Shown: positions 44,464 through 56,560, counted from the stretch's first letter. The stretch is DNA of 64,000 bases from Penium margaritaceum (GCA_023375785.1 SZWC01000516.1:176725-240724); one strand, 5' to 3'. The notes: a model not told the origin generated them from the sequence alone. Numbers and translations: made by a program.

Positions 44464-47400
44464 TTAGGAAGAGGAGAGGAGGCCCATGCGGGCGCAGAGA
44501 TGAGTATGCCGGTTGGCGAAGAGCGCTTTGGTAAAGATGTCATCAATTTGATCAGCAGTGGGGAGGTAGTACATGACGACCTCGCCTTCAGCAACCGCAT
44601 CGCGGACGTAGTGATAGTGCCAACGGACGTGCTTGGTACAATCATGAAGAACTAGATCTTCCGAGAGAGTGGTGGCACCCGCGTTGTTGTAGTGGATATT
44701 CGTAGGTTCGAGTTGGTCGAACCCCAACTCACATAGTAGCATGTGAAGCCAGACCGCCTCTCTCGTGCGTTCACTCTCAGCAATGTATTCGGCTTTGGTA
44801 GAGGAGAGAGCGACCACGTAATGCTTCTTACTGCGCCAGTTGACATGTCCACCATTGAGTAGGAAGACATATCCGGAGGTGGAACGACTTGTGGTTTGAT
44901 CACCAGAGAGATCAGCGTCACAGAAGCCCTGGAGGATGTTGTTGCTTGAGGAGAGCGGATGGCGAGAGAGGCAGATCCGTGAAGATAGCGGATACTGTGC
45001 TTGGTGGCCACAATGTGTACCGCGGTAGGACGTTGGAATCCTTGAATGAGAAGGCCAATAGCAAAAGAGATGTCAGGACGGGTAGCCACAGAGGAATACA
45101 TCAGGGATCCCACCATGCGGGGAAAGGATTGAGCATCCTCCGAGGAGGCCAGAGGCGTGGCTGTCGTGACGGGTTTGGTCAAGACGTGATCCTTGGAGAG
45201 TGGCGTGGACTGAGGGGTAGAGGTACCAAGACCGAACTTGTCGGCCACGCGTTGAGCGTATGTGGCTTGAGTGAGAGTCACCTGGCCGTGTGTCATGTCA
45301 TGGATGACTTGGATGCCTAGATAGAATTTGAGTGGCCCCATGTCAGACATTTGAAAACGGTGAGACAACTGTTGCTTGAGGGTATCTAGAATAGGGAGAC
45401 ACGGTCCAAAGAGAATGAGGTCGTCCACATAGAAGATGACTCCAAGAAGGTTAGGTCCACCGCAAAAGTACACTGATTGATCCGAGTGAAGGCGTTGAAG
45501 GCCTTAGATTAGGAAAACCGCATGGATCTTCAAGTTCCATTGACGCAGAGCTTGCTTCAGACCATACATGGACTTGTAGTTTGCAGACATGGTCAGGTTT
45601 GTCTGGAGAGATGAATCCTTCAGGCTGAGTCATGTAGATTGTTTCATGGAGGTCACCGTTGAGAAAGGTGATTTTGACATCCATTTGATGAAGGTGCCAC
45701 TTGTTGTTTGCAGCCAATGACATAATCACTCTGATGGATGAGTACTTGGCCATGGGTGCAAAGGTATCTTGATAGTTGATGCCAAGCACTTGACTGTATC
45801 CGCCCACGACAAGACGAGCTTTGTAGCGATCGGTTGTTCCTGTACTGGTCAGCTCTGTTTTGAACACCCACTTAGAGGTGACGACGGGGGTGTTCGGTGG
45901 TCGAGGAACGAGATCCCATGTATGCTGCTTTTTAAGCTGAGAGAGTTCCTCTTGGGCTGCTTGGCGCCATTGGTCGGCATCCATACGGCGCATAGCATCT
46001 TTGAAGCTGATGGGGTTGACCACTTGTGTGAATAGTGCAGTGTCATCAGTGTCATCATCTGATGGGGACTCGGTGGTTGCCAAGAAACCGAGTTGAAGAA
46101 CGGATGGAGGTCTTGTGAGTCGGGCAGATCTGCGCAGTCTTGGCTGTGTAGCAGCTGGTGTAGTGGATGACACTGTGCTTGGGATGATTGCCCATGGATC
46201 GAGAGGAGCATCATAATGTTCTTCTGGAACCACAAGAGGAAGCACACCAGCGTGGTCATCGGGTGTAGGGTCGACGGAGAACTTTTGAAGAGGTGGTGGA
46301 GTTGTCTCAATGTAGACAATGGGCGTGACTGCCGGTGGTGCTGTATCACGAGCGCGGTTGAAGAAGCTTTCATCGAAGATAGGTTTTCTGCTGCAAATGA
46401 TGCGCTTGGAGCCCGGGTCCCATAGACGATACATATCTTGTGTATCGTACCCAAGAAGGATACAGACTTTGGATCGTGGATCAAGTTTAGACCATTCTTC
46501 TAGCCGGATCTCGGTGTGTGATCTGCAGCTGAAGATACGGATGTGTCCCATATAGGGCTTGCTCCTAGTCCATGCTTCATATGGTGTTGATGTACCTGTA
46601 TGCAGCTTCACAGTGGGAAGACGATTTGTGAGGTACGCTACAGTGTGAAGAGCCTCAGCCCAGAAGGCAGATGAGAGACTAGCAGTGTGGAGCATGGTCC
46701 GAAATCGTTCAAGAAGCGTCTGATTCATCCGCTCTGCTTTGCCCTTCTGCCGTGGGGTGTACGGCAGTGTGGTTTGATGCTGAATACCTCTTTCATTGTA
46801 GAAGGCTTTGAGACTGTGGTAGAAAAACTTGGTGCCATTGTCAGTGCGAATCTTCTTTATTGTCAAACTGGTCTCATTTTCAACTTGGTGGATCCAGACT
46901 TTCATTGCTTTGATGGTGTCGGATTTGAATCAAAGAACCCGGGTCCAGACCATATGTGTGTAGTCATCTAGAATGAAGAGGAAATAATGCTTGTTGGAGA
47001 GGGAGCCTTCCTTGATATAACAGAGGTCCATGTGCACCAGTTCCAAACGCTCATGGGTTCCATAAGATGGAAGAGCTTGAAATGAGCCTCAATGTTGTTT
47101 GCCTATGAGACAACCTCTACACATAGGTTCTTCACCATCTTTCACCAGGCTGGTGGGAAGATCATGGACGATTGAATCTGCAGCCACTTTGGTTAGTGGT
47201 GAATAGCTGACGTGTGCCAAACGCTTGTGCCAGAGATCTGACATTGTTGACGGAGAGGTTGTCTTTGTCGATGTGGGGTTGGATGTGAATACCATGAAAG
47301 CCATCTCTTGGGTCTCTGGGTTTCTTGAGAGTTCAGTGGTGTCAAGGATGGTCAGGTTTCCCATTGGAGTGGCAAAAGATGCCAGTTGAGTCGTTTGGTT

Positions 47401-48990
47401 GTACACCTTGCATTTTTTGTCAATGTCAAACACCACTTTGAATCCTTTGTGGTTGAGCTTGGTGACGGAGAGAAGATTTGCTGCGAGATCTGTGACATAG
47501 AGTATGTCTTCAAATGTCCTGATTGCCGGTTTCCCATTACACTTAATGCCAACCTTGACCGTCCCTTGCCCGTAGGTGGGGATAGTTCTGCCATCACCAA
47601 GGCGGACTTCTCGTGGTGTGAGAAAGCACTTAAAGTTGATTAACCAATCCTTCTTGCAAGTCATGTGCTTCGTACAGCCAGAGTCCATAATCCATGCCAG
47701 GATGCCGGCAGTCAGGAGGAGTGCGCAGTCGATGGAGCACATGGCCAGTTCTTCAGTTACAAAATCTTCTTCTGCCAGAGTGTGATGTGCTGCATCTTCC
47801 GGTGCTGAGTCATGGGTTGAATGCTCTGGCTGGGTGACTGACATATCCTTGTCAGACAGGATTGGTCCTTTAGACGGGAGGTTTAACTCAACGTTGTCTT
47901 CTTCATCAGATAATTCTTGTCCTTTTGAAGAGCTTGTAAGAAAAGCAGCCACAGTGGACATGTATGTTGTGAGCCTAGCTTGATGTGGCTGTTGAGAACC
48001 ATAGTGACGGACAAGGTTTTGGCGTCACTTAGGGTAGTCCACTGTAATGTGTCCCTTTTGCTTCCATGTCCAACACACTCGGTTGTTTGGTAGAACAACC
48101 CCCCGTGGTAAGTGAGGAGTTGACTGGACTCTGCTATTGAAGTGCGTAAGGGAGCCCTGGCTTCCGTTACCATAGGACCCAAACTTCTTGGTCCTCTGTC
48201 CTTGATATTTGGCTACAGGGCCACTTTCGCCTTCATTGTCCTTGAGATATTGTTCTTCAACCATCATTAGCTCTTCAACAGCTCTCTCCAGAGTTAGTGC
48301 ATATGACTGAATTCTAGGTGGTGCTGCTGCTGCAGGTGCAGTGTCCATGGCATCACCAGCTGTCCCAGCGGCTACTCTGCCTTGTGCATCAATGGCTTGC
48401 TATAGAGTTGTCCAAAGTTCAACTAGTTGGACATCAAAGCTCTTCCCTTGCTTCTCAAATGTCTGAAGTTGGTTGATGGTGTCCTTGAATCTGACAGGTA
48501 GTCCACGAAAAAGAGTTAGCACTAGTACTCTTTCATAGATTACTTCTCCCATTGATGAAATGCGACTGGTAAGATGCTTGAGATGAGACACGTGATCCTC
48601 CTGACGTGTTCCTTCTTCCATCAATTGAGTGTGAAAATCTGTCAAGCGGTTCCTGAGTTCAACATCGCTTGTTCTCTCATAACGATTCTTCAGGGCCTTC
48701 CAAGCCTCCCCTGGACAGTTAGTTGGGTTGTCTTCTCTGATAATAAACTTGAGTCATTCCGTTAGCTTCAGTGCCAAAATTGAGAAGGCTTGATCACATC
48801 GCTGTTTCTAGTTGATTTTTTCTTCGTGTGTTTCTCCTGCGGGTAACATGTCAGTGGGAGGATTGTAGATGACTCCCCGGAGACCCTTGTTCAGAAAAAT
48901 CATCGCAATGTTGAATGCAAAGGTATGATAGTCATCGCCGTGAGACGGCGCCACTTTGAACTGATCGCCATTATTGATTGTTGCTGCCAT
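44464..48990 (-). pseudogene. copia gag-pol polyprotein of G
   Basis: From ATG 48,990 a single frame of about 1,500 codons can be followed to the stop at 44,464. Gag comes first (GDDYHTFAFNIAMIFLNKGL), with a defective knuckle (CWTWKQKGHITVDYPK, one Cys and the last Cys lost). Protease has WIMDSGCTKHM near 47,690. Pre-integrase reads DLWHKRLAHVSYSPL. Integrase keeps its Asp in HMDLC, its Asp in RTDNGTKF and its Glu in GKAERMNQTLLE. RT has LHQMDVKITFLNGDLHE and FYVDDLIL (45,420-45,431), and RNase H reads STKAEYIAESERTREAVWL. Lesions: roughly six stops (TAG and TGA), a one-base frameshift near 45,580 and another near 44,945 that restores the frame. The only copia here in which protease, integrase and RT catalytic residues all survive. 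A distinct lineage from A, B, E, F and J. Confidence 0.88.
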
Positions 48991-49017
48991 GGTTGAGTAG
49001 ATTTGAAAATACCACCT

Positions 49018-49029
49018 GCTCTGCTACCA
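49018..49029 (-). other. primer-binding site of G
   Basis: TGGTAGCAGAGC lies two bases after the 5' LTR end on the minus strand. It is the 3'-end initiator tRNA-Met type with one difference from TGGTATCAGAGC. Confidence 0.85.
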
Positions 49030-49031
49030 AA

Positions 49032-49147
49032 TGTTGAATTTTACATAACACGATCTTTATGAATCTTCAGAAGTAATCCTCATATTGGTACACCATCTGA
49101 TGCTTTGCTTGGATTTTTGGCGGTAATCTCAACGGTGAGTATCACCA

Positions 49148-49197
<50 letters not shown>

Positions 49198-50075
49198 GAG
49201 GCACTCTTGCCTTAATAATGTCATTGACTGTGCAATTCAAGAGTATGAGATGAAGACACAGTTACACGACTCGTCTCACAGGATTTCCAGTGGTACCAAG
49301 TCTGTTAAGAATGATCGCGTGTAGAAAAAGTAATAACAAATACAAACCTACAGCTGGTTAACTGACTATGCTAGCTATCAGCTTAAAAATACAAGTACTG
49401 CGTAGTCCGGTATCCTGTGTCTTCCAGTTCTTAGTCACAGGGTCACCTGGACACCGCTCGATGACCTCCAGTCATCGGCAGACCAAGATTGGCGGATGCC
49501 TAGCGCCCTCGCTGCGATCCACGGACAAGATCATCTGGATCTGCGGTCACTTCCCATGGCCATCCACCTTTCTCGGGCATTGTCTTCGAGAGGGGGCCGA
49601 TGTTCACACTCCTCGATTTGTCAGCGGCTCCGATCAGTCCGCTTCCCTCGCAGTGATTTTGGATCATCGGATCCATCTTTAGAAAGACGTCGCCTGCCCC
49701 CGACCTCCAGTCCATTAGTAGGCTTCACTATCGAGATGAGCTCACGCTCATACCCTCGCTTAGTCTGCCAAACCACACACTAATCTTGCCCAAATCCTTC
49801 CATAATATATAGTGCTCATTGACAGTTTCCTGTCAGCTATCCGGAGCTTGGATAGGACAAGTTGAGTGAATAGGGCTGCGGATGGATGGATCAGTGGGAC
49901 GCCAAAAGAGGCCTGCCGACAGCCATGCCATACCCCGCCGGATAGGATAGACAGGAGGGTTGAGAGAGAGAATGACTCCATCTCTCAGCCCTGTTGCTTT
50001 CCTTTTTGTTGTTGTTTTGCCGAGCCCAGTGAGCCGTTGGATCAAGGAGATCTGACGGCTGTCTATTTTTCAACA
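49032..50075 (-). repeat. 5' LTR of G
   Basis: 1,044 bp, starting TGTTGAAAAATAG at 50,075 and ending AAATTCAACA at 49,032. Part of the length excess over the 3' LTR comes from the (CA)n tract at 49,152-49,193. Confidence 0.9.
49152..49193 (+). repeat. (CA)21 microsatellite
   Basis: A pure CA run inside the 5' LTR of G. The 3' LTR has only a short CACACACA at the same place, so it expanded after insertion. Confidence 0.95.
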
Positions 50076-50080
50076 CGCCG

Positions 50081-50290
50081 TGCATACCTCAACTTTGGAA
50101 GCCTATATCTCCCTCGTTGCCTGTTCGATTCTAGTGGAACAACTTCCACCAGATTTAGCAACTCGTAAACTTCTAGGGGAAATGCTCCATTTCAGCATCC
50201 GAGTAATCCTCAGGTGTCTAGATCCAACTGCGAGGAATTTTCTCTTTATGGCGGCTTGCAGGCGCCTCTTGCGCCGAACTTGGGCATGTA
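50081..50290. repeat. dispersed repeat I, copy 2, right half
   Basis: It continues the left half at 42,681 after element G: TGCATACCTCAACTTTGGAAG to GGGCATGTAGAGGGGCA. It matches 41,905-42,125. Confidence 0.65.
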
Positions 50291-50295
50291 GAGGG

Positions 50296-53200
50296 GCAAA
50301 TGTTCAACACCGAGATAGAGGTCAATCTTCAAAAGGTGGTGTACATGCCCTCCTTTGCAGAAAACTTGCTGTCGGTCTCACAAATCACCGATAACAACTT
50401 TATAGTGGTGTTCACCAACAAGGAAGCCGTGACCCTGAGGACCACAAACTTTTGTACACAAAAGACGACCTCAAGCTTCAATTTCCAAGAGTTGATAACA
50501 TCTACGTCCTTCAAACCAACGTCACTGAGGCGTCAGATGTGGGACTAGCATGTGCCATGAAGAAAGTTGTAACAAAGCCAAAGGATGCACCGCCGGCAAT
50601 CGCTGCGGCCGCCACATCAACTAAAGACACTGACGATGAGCCGTGACACCGGCGATTTGGCCACGTGGCAAACATCACACTGCAAAAGATACTGGAGCAG
50701 GAGGTGGTCCGCATAATGGAAGGGTGCACCATGAAGTACCGAGAATGGTACACATTGTGTGAACCATGCCTCCAAACGAAGGCAAAGAAGAAACTGCTTG
50801 GGAGAGGAGGTCAACGAGCGGAGAATGTCTTATGCCTTATCCATAGTGACGTTAGCAGATCCTTCCACACAACGTCTAACAAAGGAAACAAGTACTTCTT
50901 GACCTTCATCGACGACCACAGCTGCAAATTGTGGATCTCCTTCCTCAAAACCAAGGGAGAGGTCAAGGGAAAGCTCCTCAATTTCGTCGCCATGGTGGAG
51001 CGACAAACTTCCAAGAAGGTGAAGATACTCCAAAGTGACAACAGGAGTGAGTACCAGGCATGCAAGCCTTGTTTCAAGCATCATGGCATCCACCATAAGT
51101 AAACCACCCTTTACAACCCCCAAAGTAACGATGTGGCCAAGAGGATGAAACACACCCTGCTTGGCGTGGTGCAAAGCATGCTCTTCGACGTCAAGCTCCC
51201 ACCTTGCTTTTGGGTAGAAGCAGCAACAATGGCCTGCTACCTCTTGAACCTCGCACTAGTAACTGCCTTGTGGAAGTGTGGAAAGGAATAGGACAAGCAG
51301 CTGAAGAACCCACAGGAAGCATGGCCAGGAAAGAAATCCAGCGCCTCTCATCTTTAGGTGTTTGGGTCAACTGCATGGATGAAGATCCAGTCGGGAGAAG
51401 TTGGAGGCAAGTTTGATGCACATTCCAAGAACTGCATCATGTTTGGGTAGGACCGGTCACGCAAAGCCTATCCGCTTTGGGACCGGACAGTAGGCAAGCT
51501 CGTGACGAGCCACGATGTCGAGTTTGATGAATGCATCCTTGGAAAGGGAGAGCTGTTAGACCCAATCCTTGCCTCTTATGCGGGACATTGGATAATATTG
51601 CTTGAGTCCGTAGACCAAACACCCAAAAACTGGCTTGATTTTCCAGCAGGTGGTAAGAATGGGAGAGCAGCTGTGAAGGATGATGCAACATCTGTCATGG
51701 ATGGTGATACAAAGGCATCTTGGGCTTTTGAGTCTGACTTGGAGTCTGACGACTCTTCTGACGGCACCGACGACACACCACCACCTGTGGTAGCACCACC
51801 AGCAAAGCAAGAAGCTGCACCAACACCCTTGTGTAGTTTGTGACCAAAGAAAGCACCTTTGTGACATGAGGACGATTGGACTGGTCTGAGCTTGTCATGC
51901 ATGACTCAAGGAGAGCCATCTACAGTGGCACAGGCGATGAATAATCCGGATGCAGCCAAGTGGAAGGAGGCAATTGACAGCGAGCTCACGTCCATTGCCG
52001 AGAACGGTACGTGGGTGCTGGTGGATAGACTCGACAAGACCCACATGGTGGGATCCAAGTGGGTTATCCAAGTGAAGAAGAAGTAAGATAACAAAATCAA
52101 AAAGTTCAAGGCGAGGGCAGTGGCAAAGGGGTTTTCTCAACGCATGGGCTCTGACTATGGCGAGATGTTTGTGCCCATCGAGACCTTGACCTCCATCCGT
52201 TCTCTCCTTGCCATTGCAACCGCAAAGAACCTGGAGATACACCAGATGGATATCACGACAGCTTTCCTTCATGGGAAGCTGGACAAGGAAGTGCTGATGG
52301 AGGTGCCCAAAGGAGACAAAGCTCCAAACTTCAACATGTGCAAGTTGGTGAAATCACTCTATGGACTGAAACAGGCCCCAAGGATGTGGTACAAAGAAAT
52401 GGACGGTTTCATGACCGGTCTCTCCTTCGCACATTGTCAGAATGACCTGAGAACGTACGTGCGTGATGATGGGAGAGGTCTGATGCTCGTTGCATTGAAT
52501 GTAGATGATCAGATCATCTGCTCATCTTCAGTCGAGCTTTTGGATGAGCTGAAGTCTGACCTCTGTAAAAGGTTAAAAATGAAGGACATGGGTCCTCTTG
52601 AGTACTACCTTCAGATCGCCAACCACCGCAACCAAGGAGCAGGTACCATCAAACTCAACCAAAGCAAATGAGTTAGTGAGGTACTGAAGCGCTGTCACAT
52701 GGAAGACTGAAAACCTGTTGGCACCCCAATGATGACCGATGCAAAACTGAAGGTCTCAATATCGCCAAGGAATGAAGCAGAAAAAAGGGAGATGCAAGAC
52801 ATCCCCTACCATTCCACCGTATGTAGCATCATGTACGCCATGGTAGGTACTAGTCCAGAAATTTGCTATGCTATGGGACAAGTGAGCAGGTTCGTGGCCA
52901 ACCAAGGGCCACAGCATTGGCAGGCAGTCAAGTGCATCTTGCACTGCCTGCAGAAGACACGTCACATGGGGCTCGTCCTTGGAGGCCAAGAAGGTACGGA
53001 CCCCTCTGCCTGAAGTGCTACACCGATGCCGACTGGGGGGGAAATCTTGACGAATGCAAATCCACCTCTGGATACATGTGCTTCTTGAATGGCGATGCCG
53101 TCTCATGGGCCAGCAAGAAGCAAGATTGTGTTTCTGTGTCCACGGCTGAGGCAGAGTACGTTGCTCTGTTTGAGTTGTGCAAGGAGACTCATTGGCTGCG

Positions 53201-53480
53201 TAGCCTGCTTGGCAAAACAGTAATGCCAAAAAAGGACGCTATGGTCGTACACGTGGACAACATGAACGCCATCTCAATGGCTGAAGAGGAAATCATCTCC
53301 CGGAAAACGAAGCAAATTGACGTACATTACCACTTATCACTTGAACTCGTCATGAAGAACGTGGTGGACTTGTAGCACTGCGGAACCAAGAGTATACTTG
53401 CTCACTGCATGACCAAGCCACTGGACAGCGACTTGCACTATATAGGCATTCAAGGATTTGGCACGAGGAGTGCGGTAGAG
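50296..53480 (+). pseudogene. copia protease end to RNase H (J)
   Basis: The 5' boundary is repeat I, so gag and the protease active site are missing. After VVYMPSFAENLLSVSQITDN (protease end) the frame shifts, then integrase: CEPCLQ, the Asp in IHSDVSRS and the Asp in LQSDNRSEY, but the Glu is Lys (NDVAKRMKHTLL). The linker is acidic. RT: DITTAFLHGKLDKEVLMEVP, LNVDDQIIC at 52,498 instead of YVDD, then RNase H (CYTDADWGGNLDECKSTSGY) after a frameshift near 53,000, ending about 53,480. One frame holds from 50,665 to about 53,010 with roughly ten stops. A polypurine tract (ACAAGGGAGAGAT) at 53,536 leads to a family B LTR. Confidence 0.82.
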
Positions 53481-54044
53481 GAAGGGTGAGCCCCAAGGTA
53501 TTGATGGAGCCCAGTGAACGGCAGGTGAACAGAGGTACAAGGGAGAGATTTGTTGAATGGTATGCACCTTGCCCACTGGTGAACTGGTTTGGTTGGCTGG
53601 TTGTACGGAAACACAAGGCATGCATTGCTCTACGGAGTATGTCCCATTGATCTGTTCTGAGATAGGCCATTAATGCACTGTTGAATATGTTTGCCCATTT
53701 TTCAGTCTTGTACGACGGATCACGAATGCTCTGCCCCTTGTGGAGGTATGACACCTGGATTCATTGTAGGGTGACTCAACTTTACTCTGTATCATGTGAG
53801 ATATGACATGTGAGTACACCATGTGGATGAGTGGTTACCTTGGCCATTTTGTTGATTAGGCCGAGTGAGAGGTCATGAGTTCGATCCTGGCCCCATGCAC
53901 ATCTTGTTTGCTATGGAAGCTTCCAAGAAAGCAAGCCCGTAGCTTCTTGGATGCTACATGGATGGTCTGTCACCTTGACACTAGGATGCTTATGTATCAA
54001 GCCCACAGTGCAAGTCTATTGGTGATGTGGCTGGTTCAGGCCAC

Positions 54045-54951
54045 GGTTGACATGGTGTGCCCCTTGCCATGAGTGCCGTTGATCGTACTCCCTGGTTCGA
54101 CCACTGAGGAGTAGTCGAATACCTAATCTGACTTTAGATTTGAATTCATTGGATTTTTCCATGCAGGATTGAGCTTTGAATCGCTCGATTTGAGTGAGTA
54201 TTCAGAAAGTTAGCCTAGTCCGAAAATCGGGTGTTGGGCGGGTGGAATCTGGTACCCGCCATGGGTGGCGGGATAATCCACCGCCAGTGATTAGAGTTCA
54301 ACTCCAGCAGGCTACAAATGTACCAGGGTCATCAAGGAAGCAACCAGAGAGTTCTCCTTGACCAGGGTGAACTTCTCCTTGACTTCTGGGCGAGGAAAGG
54401 CGCTTCGACGGGTCATCGTCGAAGCGCCTCCCGTTGCCTAGCGTGCAAGGCAAGGTGGGCGGCTCCACCAAGGGTTACTTCGACCGCCATAGCAGGGGCT
54501 CTACTGCTCCGATTTGGGCGTGCTTGGATGCATTGAAAAGCTTAGATCATATGCTATAAGGATCTGATATANAGGAAAGGCGCTTCGACGGGTCATCGTC
54601 GAAGCGCCTCCCGTTGCCTAGCGTGCAAGGCAAGGTGGGTGGCTCCACCAAGGGTTACTTCGACCGCCATAGCAGGGGCTCTACTGCTCCGATTTGGGCG
54701 TGCTTGGATGCATTGAAAAGCTTAGATCATATGCTATAAGGATCTGATATAATCTCACTATGCTAACTAACAAAAACGTCTTTTGGTTCAGTTCTACTGA
54801 ACGCAATGTGTCCTGCCCACTCACATCTGTGATCCTTGTACTCCACACACTTCACCATTGGTGTCCATTGGCTGCCCCAAACCTTGGTAGCGTGCATCAG
54901 CAAGAGCTAGGCATCCTTGAGGGTGCCTCCACACCTCGACTAATGCCAAAA
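54045..54951 (+). repeat. 5' LTR of A-d
   Basis: It begins GGTTGACATGG (first T mutated to G) and ends GCCAAAA. Its 907 bp include the 180 extra bases of the join at 54,572. Confidence 0.9.
54393..54751. other. 179-bp duplication across n, probable assembly join
   Basis: 54,393-54,571 and 54,573-54,751 are the same LTR segment with one mismatch (GTGGGCGG against GTGGGTGG) around a single n. The 3' LTR of the same element has the segment once. Confidence 0.88.
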
Positions 54952-54953
54952 AA

Positions 54954-54968
54954 GGGTTATGGGCCCAC
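54954..54968 (+). other. primer-binding site, half-tRNA type (A-d)
   Basis: GGGTTATGGGCCCAC, a perfect match to the complement of the initiator tRNA-Met anticodon arm, two bases after the LTR. Confidence 0.88.
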
Positions 54969-55024
54969 GTGCCTAGAAGGACCCTAGTTTCTCAACTTTC
55001 ACGCTACCGCCGCGCGCCACGACA

Positions 55025-56020
55025 ATGACCGAGCAAGAGAGCATCATCAATGTCCTCTTGGCTGACGGGATGGACTTTCCCTTGTGGAGGTGGACCGTGG
55101 AGGTCTATCTTGATGAAAAGGGACTGTTTGATCTGGTCAGAGGTGAAGAGGGAGCTCCTGCGGCATCCGCGACGGCCGAGGAGGTGGAGGCGTTCGAGAA
55201 GCGCAACAACGAGGCGCTTGCTTTGATCACAACGATGTTGTGCCCGGTACAACGTGCGCATGTCCAAGGATGCATGAAGGCCGCGGAGGCTTGGGCATGG
55301 CTCTGATACGCACATGACCCGTCGTGTCTTCAGCAATGTCTCCTCCTCATCAAACAACTTTTCACCCTCCAAGCCGATGAGGAGACCAGCCCGTCGGAGC
55401 TCGCGCAAGAGGTCAAGTCGGTGGTGTCCCGCTGTCATCAGGCGGGATGGCCCATCGACTCCTCATTGCAAGTAGCCGTGCTCCTCCTGGCCCTTCCTAA
55501 CAGCTGGGCCTCTACGATCACCAGCGATGGTGATCTACGGGATAGAATGCTGACGTTCAAAGAGGAGGCACAAGTGGTTTGCGACCGGTGGACCAAAACC
55601 ACCGTGGCGGAGCAAGGGACGATGTCCGCAGCATCAGTCTTGATCGTCCGCTCTCAAAGAGGAGATGGAGATCAAGGTGAGGAAAGGACACGTCCAGGCC
55701 ACACCAAGAAGGGAGAGTGCCATCAGTGTGGCCAGGAGGGCCACTGGGGAAGGGACTGCACAAGGGGAGCTGCGAATCTGGTCACAAAGGTGGCAGAAGG
55801 GCAGCAGACCAACGTGGCAGTAGCCGACTTCGTACGCTCCACAAGGGGAGCTGAGATGGCAGAACCTAAGGCGGGCGAGCGACAGGCGTGTTTGGAGCTA
55901 GGAGGCTCCAACAGGCCCCAAAAGGGGACGTGCTACAAGTGTGGCCAGTGGGGTCACTGGAAGGCGACGTGCACAGCGGAATCCGTGGACTCCGACAAGC
56001 GTGTCGGGAGAGGATGGTAG
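55025..56020 (+). pseudogene. gag with two zinc knuckles (A-d)
   Basis: From ATG 55,025 one frame of 332 codons is broken only by a TGA at 55,304. The N-terminus holds FPLWRWTVEVYLDEKGLFDL and the helical core LLLALPNSWASTIT. Two CCHC knuckles follow: CHQCGQEGHWGRDC (55,718-55,759) and CYKCGQWGHWKATC (55,931-55,972). Family A copies A-b and A-c have a single knuckle (CYVCGKEGHYARNC), so the second one is specific to this subfamily. The protein ends after VGRGW-TAG. It could still package RNA if the TGA is recent. Start choice: the ATG aligns with the gag start expected from the other copies, close after the primer site. Confidence 0.82.
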
Positions 56021-56194
56021 GCCGAAGCAGTCGTTGACACGCCATGCAGCAGTGATCAGCTCCATGCTCCGGGAGCTGATGTGGTCGGTGAACACAAGGC
56101 ATGTCGAGGGCATGCAACCTCCACAACCTAAAACAGGGAGCATAAGGCGAAGCAACAAACGGGGGCTGCCACCATACATCACAATGAAGGCGAT

Positions 56195-56560
56195 GTGCTC
56201 CAAGGAGGCAAACACCGGGTAGAGCAGTCGATCGGGAAGAAGGATGCTACGGCGAGGAAGCTCGAAGCACATGACCTGGTGACAGAGGTGCTGTCCGTGA
56301 GTCACCTCGTTAAGGAGGGAATCGAAGTAACCTTCACAAGGAAGGCCTGCCTCCTAAAAGAGGAGGGTAGTGGACGTTTCGTGGCACGTGGCACACACAA
56401 AAGAGGTGTGTACCGGATACGTACCCACGTCCTTGACTCTGACATGGACAGCCGTCAGAGCAAGGAAACAGTTGCAGCTGCGTCCAAGAGGGGGAAACTT
56501 GAGGGTGCAGTGGGTGGTGTGGAGGGTACCATCCGGGCTGGGTCGGGAGATCTGGACTAG
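56195..56560 (+). pseudogene. protease C-terminal/pre-integrase stub (A-d)
   Basis: It lies in the same frame as gag after a spacer with no DSG. HDLVTEVLSVSHLVKEGIEV followed by TFTRKACLLKEEGSG matches the LLSVSRLTDKGLEVLFNKKE region of family A. RGVYRIRTHVLD corresponds to the DDLYLL region. The active-site half of protease and all of integrase are absent, so this marks the deletion edge. Confidence 0.65.

Larger units (their letters stand above)
42682..50075 (-). mobile_element. complete copia element G, 7.4 kb
   Basis: LTRs at 42,682-43,699 and 49,032-50,075 bound a full gag-pro-int-RT-RNase H interior on the minus strand. The flanks are identical, CGCCG at 42,677-42,681 and 50,076-50,080, a perfect 5-bp TSD. 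Taking the element out restores dispersed repeat I. The primer site is TGGTAGCAGAGC and the polypurine tract is CAAGGGGGGAAA. LTR ends are TGTT...AACA. The coding part has several stops and two compensating frameshifts but keeps all catalytic motifs. Confidence 0.93.

Noticed and set aside
49152-49193. CA repeat as a regulatory or CRISPR-like array
   Set aside because: It is a simple microsatellite in an LTR without spacers.
53559-53678. 120-bp stretch between two TGTTGAAT copies as a small hAT insertion
   Set aside because: The 8-bp direct repeat fits, but the ends are not inverted repeats, and a partial duplication of the LTR start is equally possible.
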